From NCBI GenBank assembly GCA_035646535.1, contig DASRPD010000071.1, forward strand, positions 1 to 63,622: 63,622 bases of DNA. Reading direction: 5' to 3'. This DNA comes from DASRPD01 sp035646535. GTDB lineage: Bacteria > Actinomycetota > Acidimicrobiia > IMCC26256 > JANYLB01. Positions 23,896-31,929 of this stretch are shown here, piece by piece. The notes beneath the pieces are model-generated. The model did not search any database and had not been told where the DNA came from. It worked only from the letters and a program-made list of their open reading frames with translations. Each line of letters starts with the position of its first letter. The stretch's first letter is position 1. Made by a program: the position numbers and the translations under genes.

Positions 23896-24507
23896 CTACG
23901 CGTCAGTCCCGGACGCGGGACCGGTGTAGACGGCCCCCAAGAGCAGGGTGATCTGAGCCCCGATCCTGGTCGGTTCGGGACCTTGGGGGTCCACCGCGGC
24001 GGCGATGGCGGCGCCGATGGCCACGCTCATGATGGTGGCCGCCATCACCTCCGGCTCGACCCACGCCGGGATCTCGCCGTGCGCGTTCAACGCGCCGATC
24101 TCGTCGCGCAGCAAGGCCTGGACCCGGCGCCAGAGTGTGATTGTCGGCGTGTCGGTAGACGACGAGCGGGCCTCAGCCAGCAGTGCTTCGACGACGATCG
24201 GGACGTGTTGGCGCGCATCGGTATAGGCCGCGCCGAGCGCCGCGGCGGCGCGCAGCATTCGCGCCACCGCGTCGCCGTCGCCGGTGAGCGCGGTGATCGC
24301 GGGTTCGATCCACGCGCCCACCTCGGCGGTGAGGGCTTCGTCGACGAGGGAGTCCTTGGAGCCGAAGTGGTACGTGATCGCGGCGAGGTTGGCACCGGCC
24401 TCGGTCGTGATGGCCCGAGAGGTCGCGCCCAACAACCCGCCGTGGGCCACGCACAAACGGGTCGCGTCGATGAGCCGTGCCCGCGTTGACTGGCCCTGTG
24501 CGCTCAT
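23896..24507 (-). CDS. TetR family transcriptional regulator
   Basis: A 203-residue TetR/AcrR regulator. The N-terminal helix-turn-helix is visible: STRARLIDATRLCVAHGG, ATSRAITTEAGANLAAITYH, FGSKDSLVDEALT. The C-terminal ligand domain is divergent and alanine rich, so the ligand is unknown. I start it at ATG 24507 because the preceding 13 codons of the open frame lie in the palindromic promoter. The start codon sits within a perfect 16-bp palindrome, pointing to autoregulation together with the divergent membrane gene. Confidence 0.85.
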   Translation of the reverse strand: MSAQGQSTRARLIDATRLCVAHGGLLGATSRAITTEAGANLAAITYHFGSKDSLVDEALTAEVGAWIEPAITALTGDGDAVARMLRAAAALGAAYTDARQHVPIVVEALLAEARSSSTDTPTITLWRRVQALLRDEIGALNAHGEIPAWVEPEVMAATIMSVAIGAAIAAAVDPQGPEPTRIGAQITLLLGAVYTGPASGTDA

Positions 24508-24519
24508 ACGTACGTATGA
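24504..24519. promoter_or_regulatory. Perfect 16-bp palindrome, probable TetR operator
   Basis: TCATACGTACGTATGA is its own reverse complement. It covers the start codon of the tetR gene (minus, 24507) and an ATG of the divergent gene (plus, 24516), and overlaps the predicted -10 elements of both. Position beside a tetR gene makes it the likely operator. Confidence 0.7.
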
Positions 24520-24521
24520 TA
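24515..24521. promoter_or_regulatory. Overlapping bidirectional -10 elements
   Basis: The 7-mer TATGATA reads TATGAT on the plus strand (13 nt before ATG 24528) and TATCAT on the minus strand (14 nt before ATG 24507). One symmetric element can thus serve both divergent genes. Confidence 0.5.
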
Positions 24522-24527
24522 ACTGCG

Positions 24528-24995
24528 ATGGGGTGGTCGCAGGCATCAGATGCAGGCGGGAGCGTCACCGGCCGGGATGTCCGAGGTCGGATTCCAGGCC
24601 TGATTGCCGTGGGTCTCGCGGTGACGGCCGCGCTCGTGGTGCTGTTCGTCCCGCTCGCCGGGACTTCTTCGGCAGAAAGCCGATCGGGGCCCGGCGGCGA
24701 GGTCGAGATCAGGTCCACACGGACGAAGACGACCCTGCTCGAATCCGAAGGCCCGAGGCTTGCGTTCATCGTCGCGATCCCGGTCGTGGTCGTTACCGCC
24801 GGACTCGCCGCCGTCCTCCGCGGCCGCCGGAAGACGGCGGCGGCGTGTGCAGCACTCATGTGGACTCTGATCGTGCTCGGAGCATTCTCAATCGGACTGC
24901 TCTTCGTGCCGAGCGGCCTGGCATTGGTCGTCGCAGCGTCGATCACATGGGCAACGACGTCGCGGGCCGGGCTGGAGCAAGAGCCGAACCTGTGA
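24528..24995 (+). CDS. Small membrane protein divergent from tetR, unknown function
   Basis: About 155 residues; not recognised as a named family. A hydrophobic segment near residues 18-40 (IPGLIAVGLAVTAALVVLFV) is followed by a polar loop (STRTKTTLLESEG), then hydrophobic segments (FIVAIPVVVVTAGLAAVL, AACAALMWTLIVLGAFSIGL and LALVVAASITWATT), giving about four membrane spans. Start ATG 24528 fits the promoter spacing; ATG 24516 within the operator is an alternative. It shares the palindromic operator with tetR and is the most likely regulatory target. Confidence 0.6.
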   Translation: MGWSQASDAGGSVTGRDVRGRIPGLIAVGLAVTAALVVLFVPLAGTSSAESRSGPGGEVEIRSTRTKTTLLESEGPRLAFIVAIPVVVVTAGLAAVLRGRRKTAAACAALMWTLIVLGAFSIGLLFVPSGLALVVAASITWATTSRAGLEQEPNL

Positions 24996-25019
24996 CCACG
25001 GCCCGGGGCTCGCGGCCGG

Positions 25020-25025
25020 TAGCGT
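25020..25025 (+). promoter_or_regulatory. -10-like box TAGCGT for the alpha/beta hydrolase gene
   Basis: TAGCGT predicts transcription from about 25032, a 20-nt leader that includes GGGAGGGG before the ATG at 25052. Confidence 0.35.
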
Positions 25026-25051
25026 GCGGGTGGCGACCCGCGGGAGGGGCC

Positions 25052-25975
25052 ATGGAGCGTCGAACGATCAGTGTGCACGGCCACCAAGTCGCGTACCGCA
25101 CCGGCGGGGAGGGTCCCGTCGTGTTGCTCGTTCACGGCATGGCCGGCAGCTCCACATCCTGGAAGCCGGTGCTCGAGGATCTGGGCCGGGAGGTCACCTA
25201 CGTTGCCCCCGACCTCCCCGGTCACGGGCGGTCCGACAAGCCCCGGGGCGACTACTCGCTCGGGGCGCAGGCCGGGTTCCTGCGGGACCTCTTGGCGGCG
25301 CTGGGACACGAGCGCGCCACGGTGGTCGGCACGTCGCTGGGCGGCGGCATCGCGATGCAGTTCGCCTACCAGCATCCCGAGCGATGTGAGCGCCTCGCGT
25401 TGGTGTGTGCCGGTGGTCTCGGCGAGGAGGTCACGCCGCTGCTGCGCGTGCTCGCCGCGCCGGGTGTGGACCTCGTGATGCCCCTGGGGCTCCAGCCGTT
25501 CGTCCGGACCGCCGTGGAGACGGTCACAGGCTGGTTCGCCAAGGTCGGCCTGCGGCCCGCTCCGGCGACCAGGGAGGTCTGGCGCTCCTACACCTCGCTG
25601 CTGGACCCGGAGACCCGTACCGCGTTCGTGCAGACGTTGCGCGCGGTGGTCGACCTGCGGGGCCAGCGGGTCAGCGCGATGGACAAGCTCTACCTGGCCG
25701 AGGACGTGCCGACCCTCATCGTCTGGGGAGCGGACGACCCGATCATCCCGGTCACCCATGCCTACGACGCCCACGAGGCCATGCCGGGTAGCCGGCTCGA
25801 GATCATCGAGGGGTGCGGCCACTTCCCGTACGTGGAGCATCCTCGTCGCTTCGCCGAGGTCCTGCTCGCTTTCGTCTCGAGCACCGATCCGGTCACCGTC
25901 GGTCCGCAAGACCTGGCCCGTCGCCTGCACGAGCTCGCGCCCTTGAGTGCCAACGCGCGAGCATCGACCGGGTGA
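25052..25975 (+). CDS. Alpha/beta hydrolase
   Basis: A 307-residue alpha/beta hydrolase. The oxyanion region VLLVHGMAGSSTSWKPVLED, the nucleophile elbow VVGTSLGGGIAMQFAYQHP (Ser), the acid WGADDPIIPVTHA (Asp) and the His in GCGHFPYVEHPRRFAEVL complete the triad. A lid region with PLGLQPFVRTAVETVTG lies between. Substrate is unknown; lipase/esterase or C-C hydrolase activity is possible. ATG 25052 follows GGGAGGGG. Its stop overlaps the rsmD start, so it heads the rsmD-coaD-sepIVA transcription unit. Confidence 0.88.
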   Translation: MERRTISVHGHQVAYRTGGEGPVVLLVHGMAGSSTSWKPVLEDLGREVTYVAPDLPGHGRSDKPRGDYSLGAQAGFLRDLLAALGHERATVVGTSLGGGIAMQFAYQHPERCERLALVCAGGLGEEVTPLLRVLAAPGVDLVMPLGLQPFVRTAVETVTGWFAKVGLRPAPATREVWRSYTSLLDPETRTAFVQTLRAVVDLRGQRVSAMDKLYLAEDVPTLIVWGADDPIIPVTHAYDAHEAMPGSRLEIIEGCGHFPYVEHPRRFAEVLLAFVSSTDPVTVGPQDLARRLHELAPLSANARASTG

Positions 25976-26553
25976 GGCCGAGCGGCCGACTGCGGGTCAT
26001 CGCCGGGGAGGTCGGAGGGCTGCGGCTGGCGGCGCCGAAGGGTGACCGCACGCGCCCGACCGCGGACCGGGTGAAGGAGTCACTGTTCTCGAGCCTGGGG
26101 TCCGCGATCGAGGGCGCGTCCGTGCTCGACGGCTACGCGGGCAGCGGTGCCCTCGCCATCGAGGCCCTGTCTCGCGGGGCGCGCGGCGCGGTGGTCGTCG
26201 ATCGGGCCGCGGCGGCTCGATCGGTGATGCGGGCGAATCTGGCCACAACGGGAATGACCGACCGGGCGAGCGTTCTCGGTGGTGCCCTCGAGTCCGTCCT
26301 CGCGGCGGAGCCGCCACCCGAAGCGCCGTTTGATGTCGTGTTCCTCGATCCGCCCTACGACGAGCCTGCGGTGGCGCTGGAACGGGTGCTCGCCTTGCTT
26401 GCCGACCCGGAGTGGACCGCCGCGCACGCGCGCATCGTGGTGGAACGGGCGGTCGGCTCGGAAGGTCTCACGCCGCCGCCCGGCTGGGACGCCACATGGA
26501 CCCGCACCGTGGGCAGTACGCTCGTATCCGTCCTGGCCCGCCCCGTGCCGTGA
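25972..26553 (+). CDS. rsmD: 16S rRNA (guanine(966)-N2)-methyltransferase
   Basis: A 193-residue SAM-dependent methyltransferase that modifies G966 of 16S rRNA. RVIAGEVGGLRLAAPKG and TRPTADRVKESLFSSLG are the RsmD N-terminus, VLDGYAGSGALAIEALSRGA is the SAM-binding motif and VVFLDPPYDEPAV contains the catalytic DPPY. GTG at 25972 overlaps the previous stop by 4 nt. coaD follows, as in most bacteria. Confidence 0.93.
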   Translation: MRPSGRLRVIAGEVGGLRLAAPKGDRTRPTADRVKESLFSSLGSAIEGASVLDGYAGSGALAIEALSRGARGAVVVDRAAAARSVMRANLATTGMTDRASVLGGALESVLAAEPPPEAPFDVVFLDPPYDEPAVALERVLALLADPEWTAAHARIVVERAVGSEGLTPPPGWDATWTRTVGSTLVSVLARPVP

Positions 26554-26570
26554 GCAGGAGACCTCCCCGC

Positions 26571-27065
26571 GTGTCCATCGCCCTGTGCCCGGGTTCGTTC
26601 GACCCGGTGACCTACGGTCATCTCGACATCATCGAGAGGACTGCGCGCCAGTTCGACGAGGTGATCGTCGCGGTCATCCGCAACCCGCAGAAGTCGCAAT
26701 CCCTGTTCTCGCTCGACGAGCGTCAACAGATGCTGCGCGAGGTCACGACCCATCTGTCCAACGTCCGGGTCGCGTTCTTCAAGGGCCTGCTCGTGGACTT
26801 CGCCCGCGAGCATGGTGCCGCCGCGATCGTCAAGGGACTGCGGGCCGTGTCGGACTTCGACTACGAGCTGCAGATGGCGCAGATGAACCAGGCGCTGTCC
26901 GGGATCGAGACGTTCTTCATCTCGACGAGCCCTCAGCAATCGTTCCTGTCCTCGAGTCTCGTGCGCGACGTGGCACGCTTCGGGGGTGACGTGTCGACCA
27001 TGGTGCCCCCGCTCGTGGTGAAACGCCTCGCCGACCGGTTCGGTGAGGAGGAGGTGCAGCAGTGA
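26571..27065 (+). CDS. coaD: Pantetheine-phosphate adenylyltransferase
   Basis: A 164-residue hexameric enzyme of CoA synthesis that joins ATP and 4'-phosphopantetheine to dephospho-CoA. The nucleotidyltransferase motif CPGSFDPVTYGHLDIIERTA (HxGH-type, T-x-G-H) is at residues 6-24, VKGLRAVSDFDYELQMAQMN carries the pantetheine site and STSPQQSFLSSSLVRDVA the ISSTx-type motif. GTG at 26571 follows GGAGACC. It overlaps the next gene by 4 nt. Confidence 0.95.
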   Translation: MSIALCPGSFDPVTYGHLDIIERTARQFDEVIVAVIRNPQKSQSLFSLDERQQMLREVTTHLSNVRVAFFKGLLVDFAREHGAAAIVKGLRAVSDFDYELQMAQMNQALSGIETFFISTSPQQSFLSSSLVRDVARFGGDVSTMVPPLVVKRLADRFGEEEVQQ

Positions 27066-27631
27066 CCGACGTGGAGCACCCGGACGCCGAACCGCTCGAC
27101 ACCGAGTACCACCCCGACACCGAAGCGGCCCTCCTGCAGGCACGTGAGCACGTCGAGTCCGGCCGATCGATGCCGATGTCGGCGTCGGTGCTCGTCAACC
27201 GCGACGAGGTCCTCGCGCTGTTAGAAGAGGCCATCCACGGGTTGCCCGAGGAGCTCCGGCGAGCTCGATGGCTGCTCAAGGAGCGTGAGGAGTACCTCGC
27301 CCAGGCCCGTCGGGAGGCCGAAGAGATCGTCGAAGCCGGACGTCTCCAGGCCGAGCGCATGGTCGAACGCAGCGAGGTCGTGCGTGAGTCGCGCCGGCGC
27401 GCCCAGACCGTCATCGACGATGCCGAGGCCGCGGCCAGGGCGCTTCGCCACGAGGCCGAGGACTACGTCGATCAGAAGCTGGCGTCGTTCGAAGTCGTGC
27501 TCGACCGGACGATGCAGGCGGTGCAGAAGGGTCGCGAGCGCCTCCAGGTCGTCGTGGAGCTCCCGGACGAGCCGGGCCCGGTCGCCGACGAATTGCCGGA
27601 GAGCGCGTTCTTCGACCAGGACGAGGGCTGA
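27062..27631 (+). CDS. sepIVA: DivIVA-like coiled-coil septation protein (SepIVA homologue)
   Basis: A 189-residue, strongly charged coiled-coil protein. Residues about 35-150 are a continuous helix with heptads (LLEEAIHGLPEELRRARWLL, ARREAEEIVEAGRLQAERMV). The ends are acidic and disordered. In mycobacteria the homologue next to coaD/yceD is SepIVA, an essential septation factor; position and length support the same assignment here, but sequence alone shows only a DivIVA-like coiled coil. GTG start overlaps the coaD stop. Confidence 0.7.
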   Translation: MTDVEHPDAEPLDTEYHPDTEAALLQAREHVESGRSMPMSASVLVNRDEVLALLEEAIHGLPEELRRARWLLKEREEYLAQARREAEEIVEAGRLQAERMVERSEVVRESRRRAQTVIDDAEAAARALRHEAEDYVDQKLASFEVVLDRTMQAVQKGRERLQVVVELPDEPGPVADELPESAFFDQDEG

Positions 27632-27720
27632 GCGGCCGGTCCGTCGGCGGGCGGGGCCCCTGGTCTCGCCCCCGGGGCGGGAGAGTCGCTCCCAGATCCC
27701 GAGGAAAAGCGCCGTTCTGC

Positions 27721-27726
27721 TAGAAT
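27721..27726 (+). promoter_or_regulatory. -10-like box TAGAAT before yceD-rpmF
   Basis: TAGAAT in the 248-nt gap after sepIVA predicts a 147-nt leader for the yceD-rpmF-plsX unit. The same hexamer occurs before rplS at 41866. The gap also contains a GC-rich inverted stretch at 27650-27680. Confidence 0.4.
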
Positions 27727-27879
27727 CGCAGGTCGGCGGGTCGCGGATGATCCGTTTGGCGCCGTTCTTATCGTCCTTTTCGCCCTTGTCGCCCAGGAGT
27801 CACCACCCGATTGTCGCGTCGCCGGTTTGCCGGCGGCGGCGGACGACCCCGCCGGCGAGCGTCGCACCATGAGGCATCC

Positions 27880-28389
27880 ATGATGACCGGATTGCGACCG
27901 TACGTCGCCGACATGCTCCATCGACCCAACGCCCGCCGTGACGTGCGAATCGACGCGTCGCATCTCGACGGCGTGTCGGTCGCGGCCACGGTTCTCGACC
28001 CCGACGAGCCGCTCATCCTCACGGCGACCCTCGAGTGCGTGGCCGACGGCATCGTCGTCCGGGGCCGGGTCACCGGGCGCTGGCAGGCGCCGTGCGCGTG
28101 CTGCCTGATCGAGGCCGGCGGACCGCTGGACTGTTCGATCTCCGAGCTGTTCGAGGCCAATCCGATCGAGGGTGAGACCTACCAGCTCGGCGACGACGAG
28201 ATCGATCTCGAGCCCGCCGTCCGCGACGCGGTGCTGCCCGAGCTGCCGGCCGCGCCCCGCTGTCGGGACGACTGTCAGGGGCTGTGCGCGGGCTGCGGCG
28301 CAGACCGCAACGTCGCCGACTGCGAATGCGACCCCGAACCACCCGATCCGCGATGGGACGCCCTGGCCGAGCTGCGGCTGTCCTCGTGA
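27880..28389 (+). CDS. yceD: YceD/DUF177 family protein, 23S rRNA-accumulation type
   Basis: A 169-residue cytoplasmic protein. The family core QAPCACCLIEAGGPLDCSIS is followed by the Cys-rich block CRDDCQGLCAGCGADRN and CECD, likely a zinc site. yceD next to rpmF is conserved across bacteria, and YceD has been linked to 23S rRNA synthesis or stability. I start it at ATG 27880 (a second ATG follows at 27883); a TTG at 27811 in the same frame would add basic sequence without homology. Confidence 0.85.
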   Translation: MMTGLRPYVADMLHRPNARRDVRIDASHLDGVSVAATVLDPDEPLILTATLECVADGIVVRGRVTGRWQAPCACCLIEAGGPLDCSISELFEANPIEGETYQLGDDEIDLEPAVRDAVLPELPAAPRCRDDCQGLCAGCGADRNVADCECDPEPPDPRWDALAELRLSS

Positions 28390-28442
28390 CCCGACCACCG
28401 ACTCGGCTCGGCTGAGCTGACCCCGACGCATCAGGAGAAACC

Positions 28443-28622
28443 GTGGCTGTTCCCAAGCGCAAGACCCCCCGCTCGAAGACCCGATCCCGTCGAGCCGCCA
28501 ACTGGCGTCTCGAGGCCCCGGCGCGCTCGCTGTGCCCGAACTGCGGTGCGGTGAAGTTGCCCCACATCGTGTGCGGCAACTGCGGGTGGTACAAGGGTCG
28601 TCACGTCATCGAGGTGGACTAG
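28443..28622 (+). CDS. rpmF: Large ribosomal subunit protein bL32
   Basis: A 59-residue bL32 starting at GTG 28443 with VPKRKTPRSKTRSRRAANW. Two CxxC pairs (LCPNCGAVK and VCGNCGWYKGR) form the zinc ribbon. AGGAG at 28433 is the ribosome binding site. It lies between yceD and plsX, the standard arrangement. Confidence 0.97.
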   Translation: MAVPKRKTPRSKTRSRRAANWRLEAPARSLCPNCGAVKLPHIVCGNCGWYKGRHVIEVD

Positions 28623-28646
28623 CGCGTCGAGCGGGAGCGATTCGAC

Positions 28647-29657
28647 ATGGAAGGAACCTGCGTTGTCGCCATTGATGCGATGGGTGGTGACCGAGCACCG
28701 GACGAGATCGTCACCGGCGCGCTGGACGCGGTCGCCGAGCTCGACGTGGGTGTCCTCCTCGTCGGCCGGCGCGAGGCGATCGAGCCGCTGTTCCCCGCCA
28801 ACACCGCGCCCCCGGGTGTGGAGGTTCTCGACGCCCGTGACGTCGTCGCGATGGACGAGGATGCCGTGGCTGCGGTACGGACCAAGCAGGACTCGTCGCT
28901 CGTTCGGGCCGCCGAAGCCGTCCGCGACGGCCGCGCCCACGCGCTCGTCGGCGCCGGCAACACCGGGGCGACGATGGCCGGCGCGCTCTTGGGTTGGGGC
29001 CGGATCCGGGGCGTGGCCCGACCGGGTATCGCGGTGCCCATCCCCGTGCCCGGGTCCCGGCCGCAGATCCTCATCGACGGTGGCGCCACGGTGGACTGCG
29101 ACCCCGAGTGGCTCGTCCAGTTCGCCCGCATGGCCCGGGCGTACGCCACGGTCAGGTTCGGTACGGCCGAGCCGACCGTCGGACTTCTGTCCAACGGAGA
29201 GGAGCCGGGCAAGGGTGACGACCTCCGCAAGCGCGTCTCCCCGTTGCTCGAAGCCGTACCCGGCTTCATCGGAAACGTCGAGGGTCGTGACCTCATGACC
29301 ACCCGGCCCGACGTCGTCGTCACCGACGGTTTCACCGGCAACATCGCCCTCAAGACGCTCGAGGGAGCGCTCCGCCAGATCGCGGGTCTGGTGTTCGGCA
29401 TCCTCGACTCGACGCCCGAGGCCAAACAGGCCGGCGAGGTGGTCGCGCCCCTGCTCATCGAGGCCGCGGCCGATCTCGATCCCGACGCCACGGGGGGCGC
29501 GGCGCTGCTCGGCGTCAACGGCGTGTGTGTGATCTCCCATGGCGCTTCCTCGGCGCGGGCGATCGTCAACGCGATCAGGGTGGCGGCAGATTGTGTCGAG
29601 GCGGACGTCGTGGGTCGGGTCGCAGTCGCACTGGCGGAAGGCGCCGATGCCCGCTGA
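28647..29657 (+). CDS. plsX: Phosphate acyltransferase PlsX
   Basis: A 336-residue enzyme that makes acyl-phosphate from acyl-ACP for phospholipid synthesis. VVAIDAMGGDRAPDEIVTGA is the N-terminal signature; ALVGAGNTGATMAGALL, VGLLSNGEEPGKGDD and VVTDGFTGNIALKTLEG are core motifs. Its last codons overlap the ACP-like gene, whose start is at 29647. Confidence 0.95.
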   Translation: MEGTCVVAIDAMGGDRAPDEIVTGALDAVAELDVGVLLVGRREAIEPLFPANTAPPGVEVLDARDVVAMDEDAVAAVRTKQDSSLVRAAEAVRDGRAHALVGAGNTGATMAGALLGWGRIRGVARPGIAVPIPVPGSRPQILIDGGATVDCDPEWLVQFARMARAYATVRFGTAEPTVGLLSNGEEPGKGDDLRKRVSPLLEAVPGFIGNVEGRDLMTTRPDVVVTDGFTGNIALKTLEGALRQIAGLVFGILDSTPEAKQAGEVVAPLLIEAAADLDPDATGGAALLGVNGVCVISHGASSARAIVNAIRVAADCVEADVVGRVAVALAEGADAR

Positions 29658-29958
29658 GACCCACGTCGGGCGAGACCGCGTCCGGGTCGACGGCGTTGCC
29701 CGCTGCGTCCGCGAGCAGATCACTGACGTGCTCGATCTCGACGACGCGGCGCGGCTCACCGACGACGCGGACCTCTGCGCTGATCTCGGTGCGGACGAGC
29801 TCACGCGCATCGACCTCGTGGAGGCGATCGAGGCGGACCTGGGTGAGCGCACCGTTGGTTTCGCGATCGATGACGAGGACCTCGCCGATGTGCGGACGGT
29901 GGGCGACCTCGTCGACGTGGTCGTGGCCCGGCTCGAACGGGCCGGAGGGCTCGCATGA
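29647..29958 (+). CDS. Acyl carrier protein-like protein lacking the phosphopantetheine serine
   Basis: A 103-residue protein in the acpP position between plsX and rnc. Helix I (VREQITDVLDLDD), the loop and helix II (DLGADELTRIDLVEAIEADL) follow the ACP pattern, but the DSL motif that carries 4'-phosphopantetheine reads DEL: Ser is replaced by Glu (codon GAG). It also has an N-terminal extension of about 15 residues. As written it cannot be a holo-ACP; it may act as a regulatory or decoy partner of PlsX or RNase III, or be a diverged copy with the true ACP elsewhere. Overlaps plsX and rnc. Confidence 0.8.
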   Translation: MPAETHVGRDRVRVDGVARCVREQITDVLDLDDAARLTDDADLCADLGADELTRIDLVEAIEADLGERTVGFAIDDEDLADVRTVGDLVDVVVARLERAGGLA

Positions 29959-30749
29959 AACAGCCGATCACCCTTCCGCCGGGTGCCGAGGCGCTCCAGG
30001 TTCGTCTCGCGGTGGAGCTCTCCGACCCGGCCGGGTTGCTGCACGCGCTGTCGCACCGCTCGTACTGCGCCGAGCACGCCGAGACCGAGTCCAACGAGCG
30101 ACTCGAGTTCCTCGGAGACTCCGTGCTCGGACTCGTCGTGACCGATCACCTCTACCGTGCCTATCCCGCCCAGCCCGAAGGCGAGCTCGCGAAGATCCGG
30201 GCGGCGGTCGTGAATACCGAGGTGCTCGCCGAGGTCGCGCGCGCGATCGAGCTCGGCGACGCTCTGCGGCTCGGCAAGGGTGAAGACGCTTCGGGTGGCC
30301 GCGAGAAGACGTCGATCCTGGCCGACACCCTCGAGGCGGTGATCGCCGCGATCTACCTCGACGCAGGATGGTCCGTCACAGAACGGGTGGTCATGGACCT
30401 CGTCGGCCGCTACATCGACATCGCGGCAGCCAGACCGGGTGACTGTGACTACAAGAGCCTGCTTCAGGAGCTCGCGGCGCGCCGATTCGAGCGGCTGCCT
30501 CGATACCAGGTGCGCGACGAAGGTCCCGATCACGCGAAGCACTTCTTCGCCGTCGTGCTCGTCGACGGGGAGCCGCGCGGCGAGGGTGAAGGTCGGTCCA
30601 AGAAACGAGCCGAACAGATGGCCGCGCACGCCGCGTGGGCGACGCTGTCGGTCGAGCACCCCGCGGACCCTGCGAAACAGCCGTCCGTCACCAGCACGAT
30701 CAACGGAGAGACCAACCGAGTCGGGAGCGACGATGCCGGAACTACCTGA
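29955..30749 (+). CDS. rnc: Ribonuclease III
   Basis: A 264-residue dsRNA endonuclease for rRNA and mRNA processing. The RNase III signature ERLEFLGDSVLGLVVTDHLY is near residue 48, with ILADTLEAVIAAIYLDAGWS supplying the second acidic set. A dsRNA-binding domain covers about 158-230 (YKSLLQELAARRFERLPRYQ, GRSKKRAEQMAAHAAW). A 30-residue polar tail follows. ATG overlaps the ACP-like stop (ATGA). mutM starts inside its 3' end. Confidence 0.95.
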   Translation: MKQPITLPPGAEALQVRLAVELSDPAGLLHALSHRSYCAEHAETESNERLEFLGDSVLGLVVTDHLYRAYPAQPEGELAKIRAAVVNTEVLAEVARAIELGDALRLGKGEDASGGREKTSILADTLEAVIAAIYLDAGWSVTERVVMDLVGRYIDIAAARPGDCDYKSLLQELAARRFERLPRYQVRDEGPDHAKHFFAVVLVDGEPRGEGEGRSKKRAEQMAAHAAWATLSVEHPADPAKQPSVTSTINGETNRVGSDDAGTT

Positions 30750-31575
30750 GGTCGAAGTCATGCGCCGCGACCTCGAGCGTGAGGTGGTCGGGAAGCGCAT
30801 CAAGAGCGTCGACGTCCCCGGCAGCATGCGGGCCATCCGCCGTCACCGCCAACGGAAGCTCTTCACCGCTCCGCTGGAGGGATGCAAGATCACCGCAGTC
30901 GACCGCCGAGGGAAGTACCTCGTCCTCACACTCGACAGCGGGGACGCCATCGTCGTGCATCTCGGAATGGCGGGCCAGCTCCGTCGGGCCAAGACCGCCC
31001 GCGAGAAGATGGCCAAACACACCCACGTCGTCATCTCGTTCAGCCAGGGTGGCCAGCTCCGATTCGTCGACCCGCGCACGTTCGGTGAGATGTTCGTCAC
31101 CCACGCCGACGACGTGGACAAGGAAGTCGAAGAGCTCACCCATCTCGGCTACAACCCGCTCGAAACCGCGGTCTCTTGGGACTACTTCGGAGAGCTGGTG
31201 CGGGCCCGCAAAGCCAAGCTGAAGCCGTTGCTCATGGATCAGAAGTTCATCGCAGGCATCGGCAACATCTACAGCGACGAGATCCTGTTCACCGCCGGGC
31301 TGCGCTGGGACCGGGCGAGCGAGTCGCTGTCGCCCGAGGAGGTGCGCCGGCTCTACCGGGCGATCAGCGAGGTCCTGCACGACGCGGTGAAGTACCGGGG
31401 CTCCTCGCTGAGCGATGGGCAATACGTCGACCTGTTCGGAAAGCCGGGCGAGTACCAGCTCCACCACAAGGTCTACGCCCAAGAAGGCCAGGCCTGTCGG
31501 CGCTGTCGTCGCCCGATCGTGAAGGGCAAGGCCGGCAGCCGTTCGACGTATTACTGCGAGGCCTGCCAGGTCTGA
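30733..31575 (+). CDS. mutM: Formamidopyrimidine-DNA glycosylase
   Basis: A 280-residue bifunctional glycosylase/AP lyase that removes 8-oxoguanine and FaPy. The catalytic N-terminal PELPEVEVMRRDLE (Pro2, Glu3) is present, as are HLGMAGQLRRA, FVDPRTFGEMFVT and the helix-two-turn-helix KPLLMDQKFIAGIGNIYSDE. The C-terminal zinc finger has CRRCRRPIVKGKAGSRSTYY then CEAC. Start ATG 30733 is 17 nt inside rnc. acyP and smc follow. Confidence 0.95.
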   Translation: MPELPEVEVMRRDLEREVVGKRIKSVDVPGSMRAIRRHRQRKLFTAPLEGCKITAVDRRGKYLVLTLDSGDAIVVHLGMAGQLRRAKTAREKMAKHTHVVISFSQGGQLRFVDPRTFGEMFVTHADDVDKEVEELTHLGYNPLETAVSWDYFGELVRARKAKLKPLLMDQKFIAGIGNIYSDEILFTAGLRWDRASESLSPEEVRRLYRAISEVLHDAVKYRGSSLSDGQYVDLFGKPGEYQLHHKVYAQEGQACRRCRRPIVKGKAGSRSTYYCEACQV

Positions 31576-31603
31576 CCCATCTCACCGACATTCGAGGCGA
31601 CCG

Positions 31604-31903
31604 GTGACTCAACCGGCGAGTCGACCGGCGAAACGCCAGGCGCGCGTCCGGGTCGTCGTGTCCGGCCGCGTGCAGGGCGTGTGGTTTCGAGACACCTGCC
31701 GGGACGAAGCTCGCGTCGCGGCGGTGTCCGGCTGGGTGCGCAACAACCATGACGGCACGGTCGAGGCCGTCTTCGAAGGTCCACCGGCGGCAGTTGACTC
31801 ACTGGTCGAGTGGTGCCGGTCGGGGCCGCCTCGAGCTCAGGTGGAGGGGGTCGCGCTGAGGTACGAATCGCCCATCGGCGAGGTCGGATTCCGCGTCCGG
31901 TGA
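31604..31903 (+). CDS. acyP: Acylphosphatase
   Basis: A 99-residue acylphosphatase that hydrolyses carboxyl-phosphate bonds. The phosphate-binding loop GRVQGVWFRDTC supplies the catalytic Arg, and GWVRNNHDGTVEAVFEG supplies the catalytic Asn. A 13-residue basic N-terminal extension precedes the core. GTG start at 31604. The mutM-acyP-smc order is conserved in actinobacteria. An adjacent PlsX pathway makes acyl-phosphates, but physiological substrate is unknown. Confidence 0.93.
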   Translation: MTQPASRPAKRQARVRVVVSGRVQGVWFRDTCRDEARVAAVSGWVRNNHDGTVEAVFEGPPAAVDSLVEWCRSGPPRAQVEGVALRYESPIGEVGFRVR

Positions 31904-31929
31904 TCCCTGACGCGGCCTCGCCGGGTCGC

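Noticed and set aside
24296..24312. tRNA T-arm-like GGGTTCGATCC
   Set aside because: It lies in the tetR coding frame and no acceptor, D or anticodon arms are present around it. No tRNA gene is visible in the window.
28431..30836. Minus-strand open frame of about 800 codons across plsX, the ACP-like gene and rnc
   Set aside because: Antisense shadow of three clear genes.
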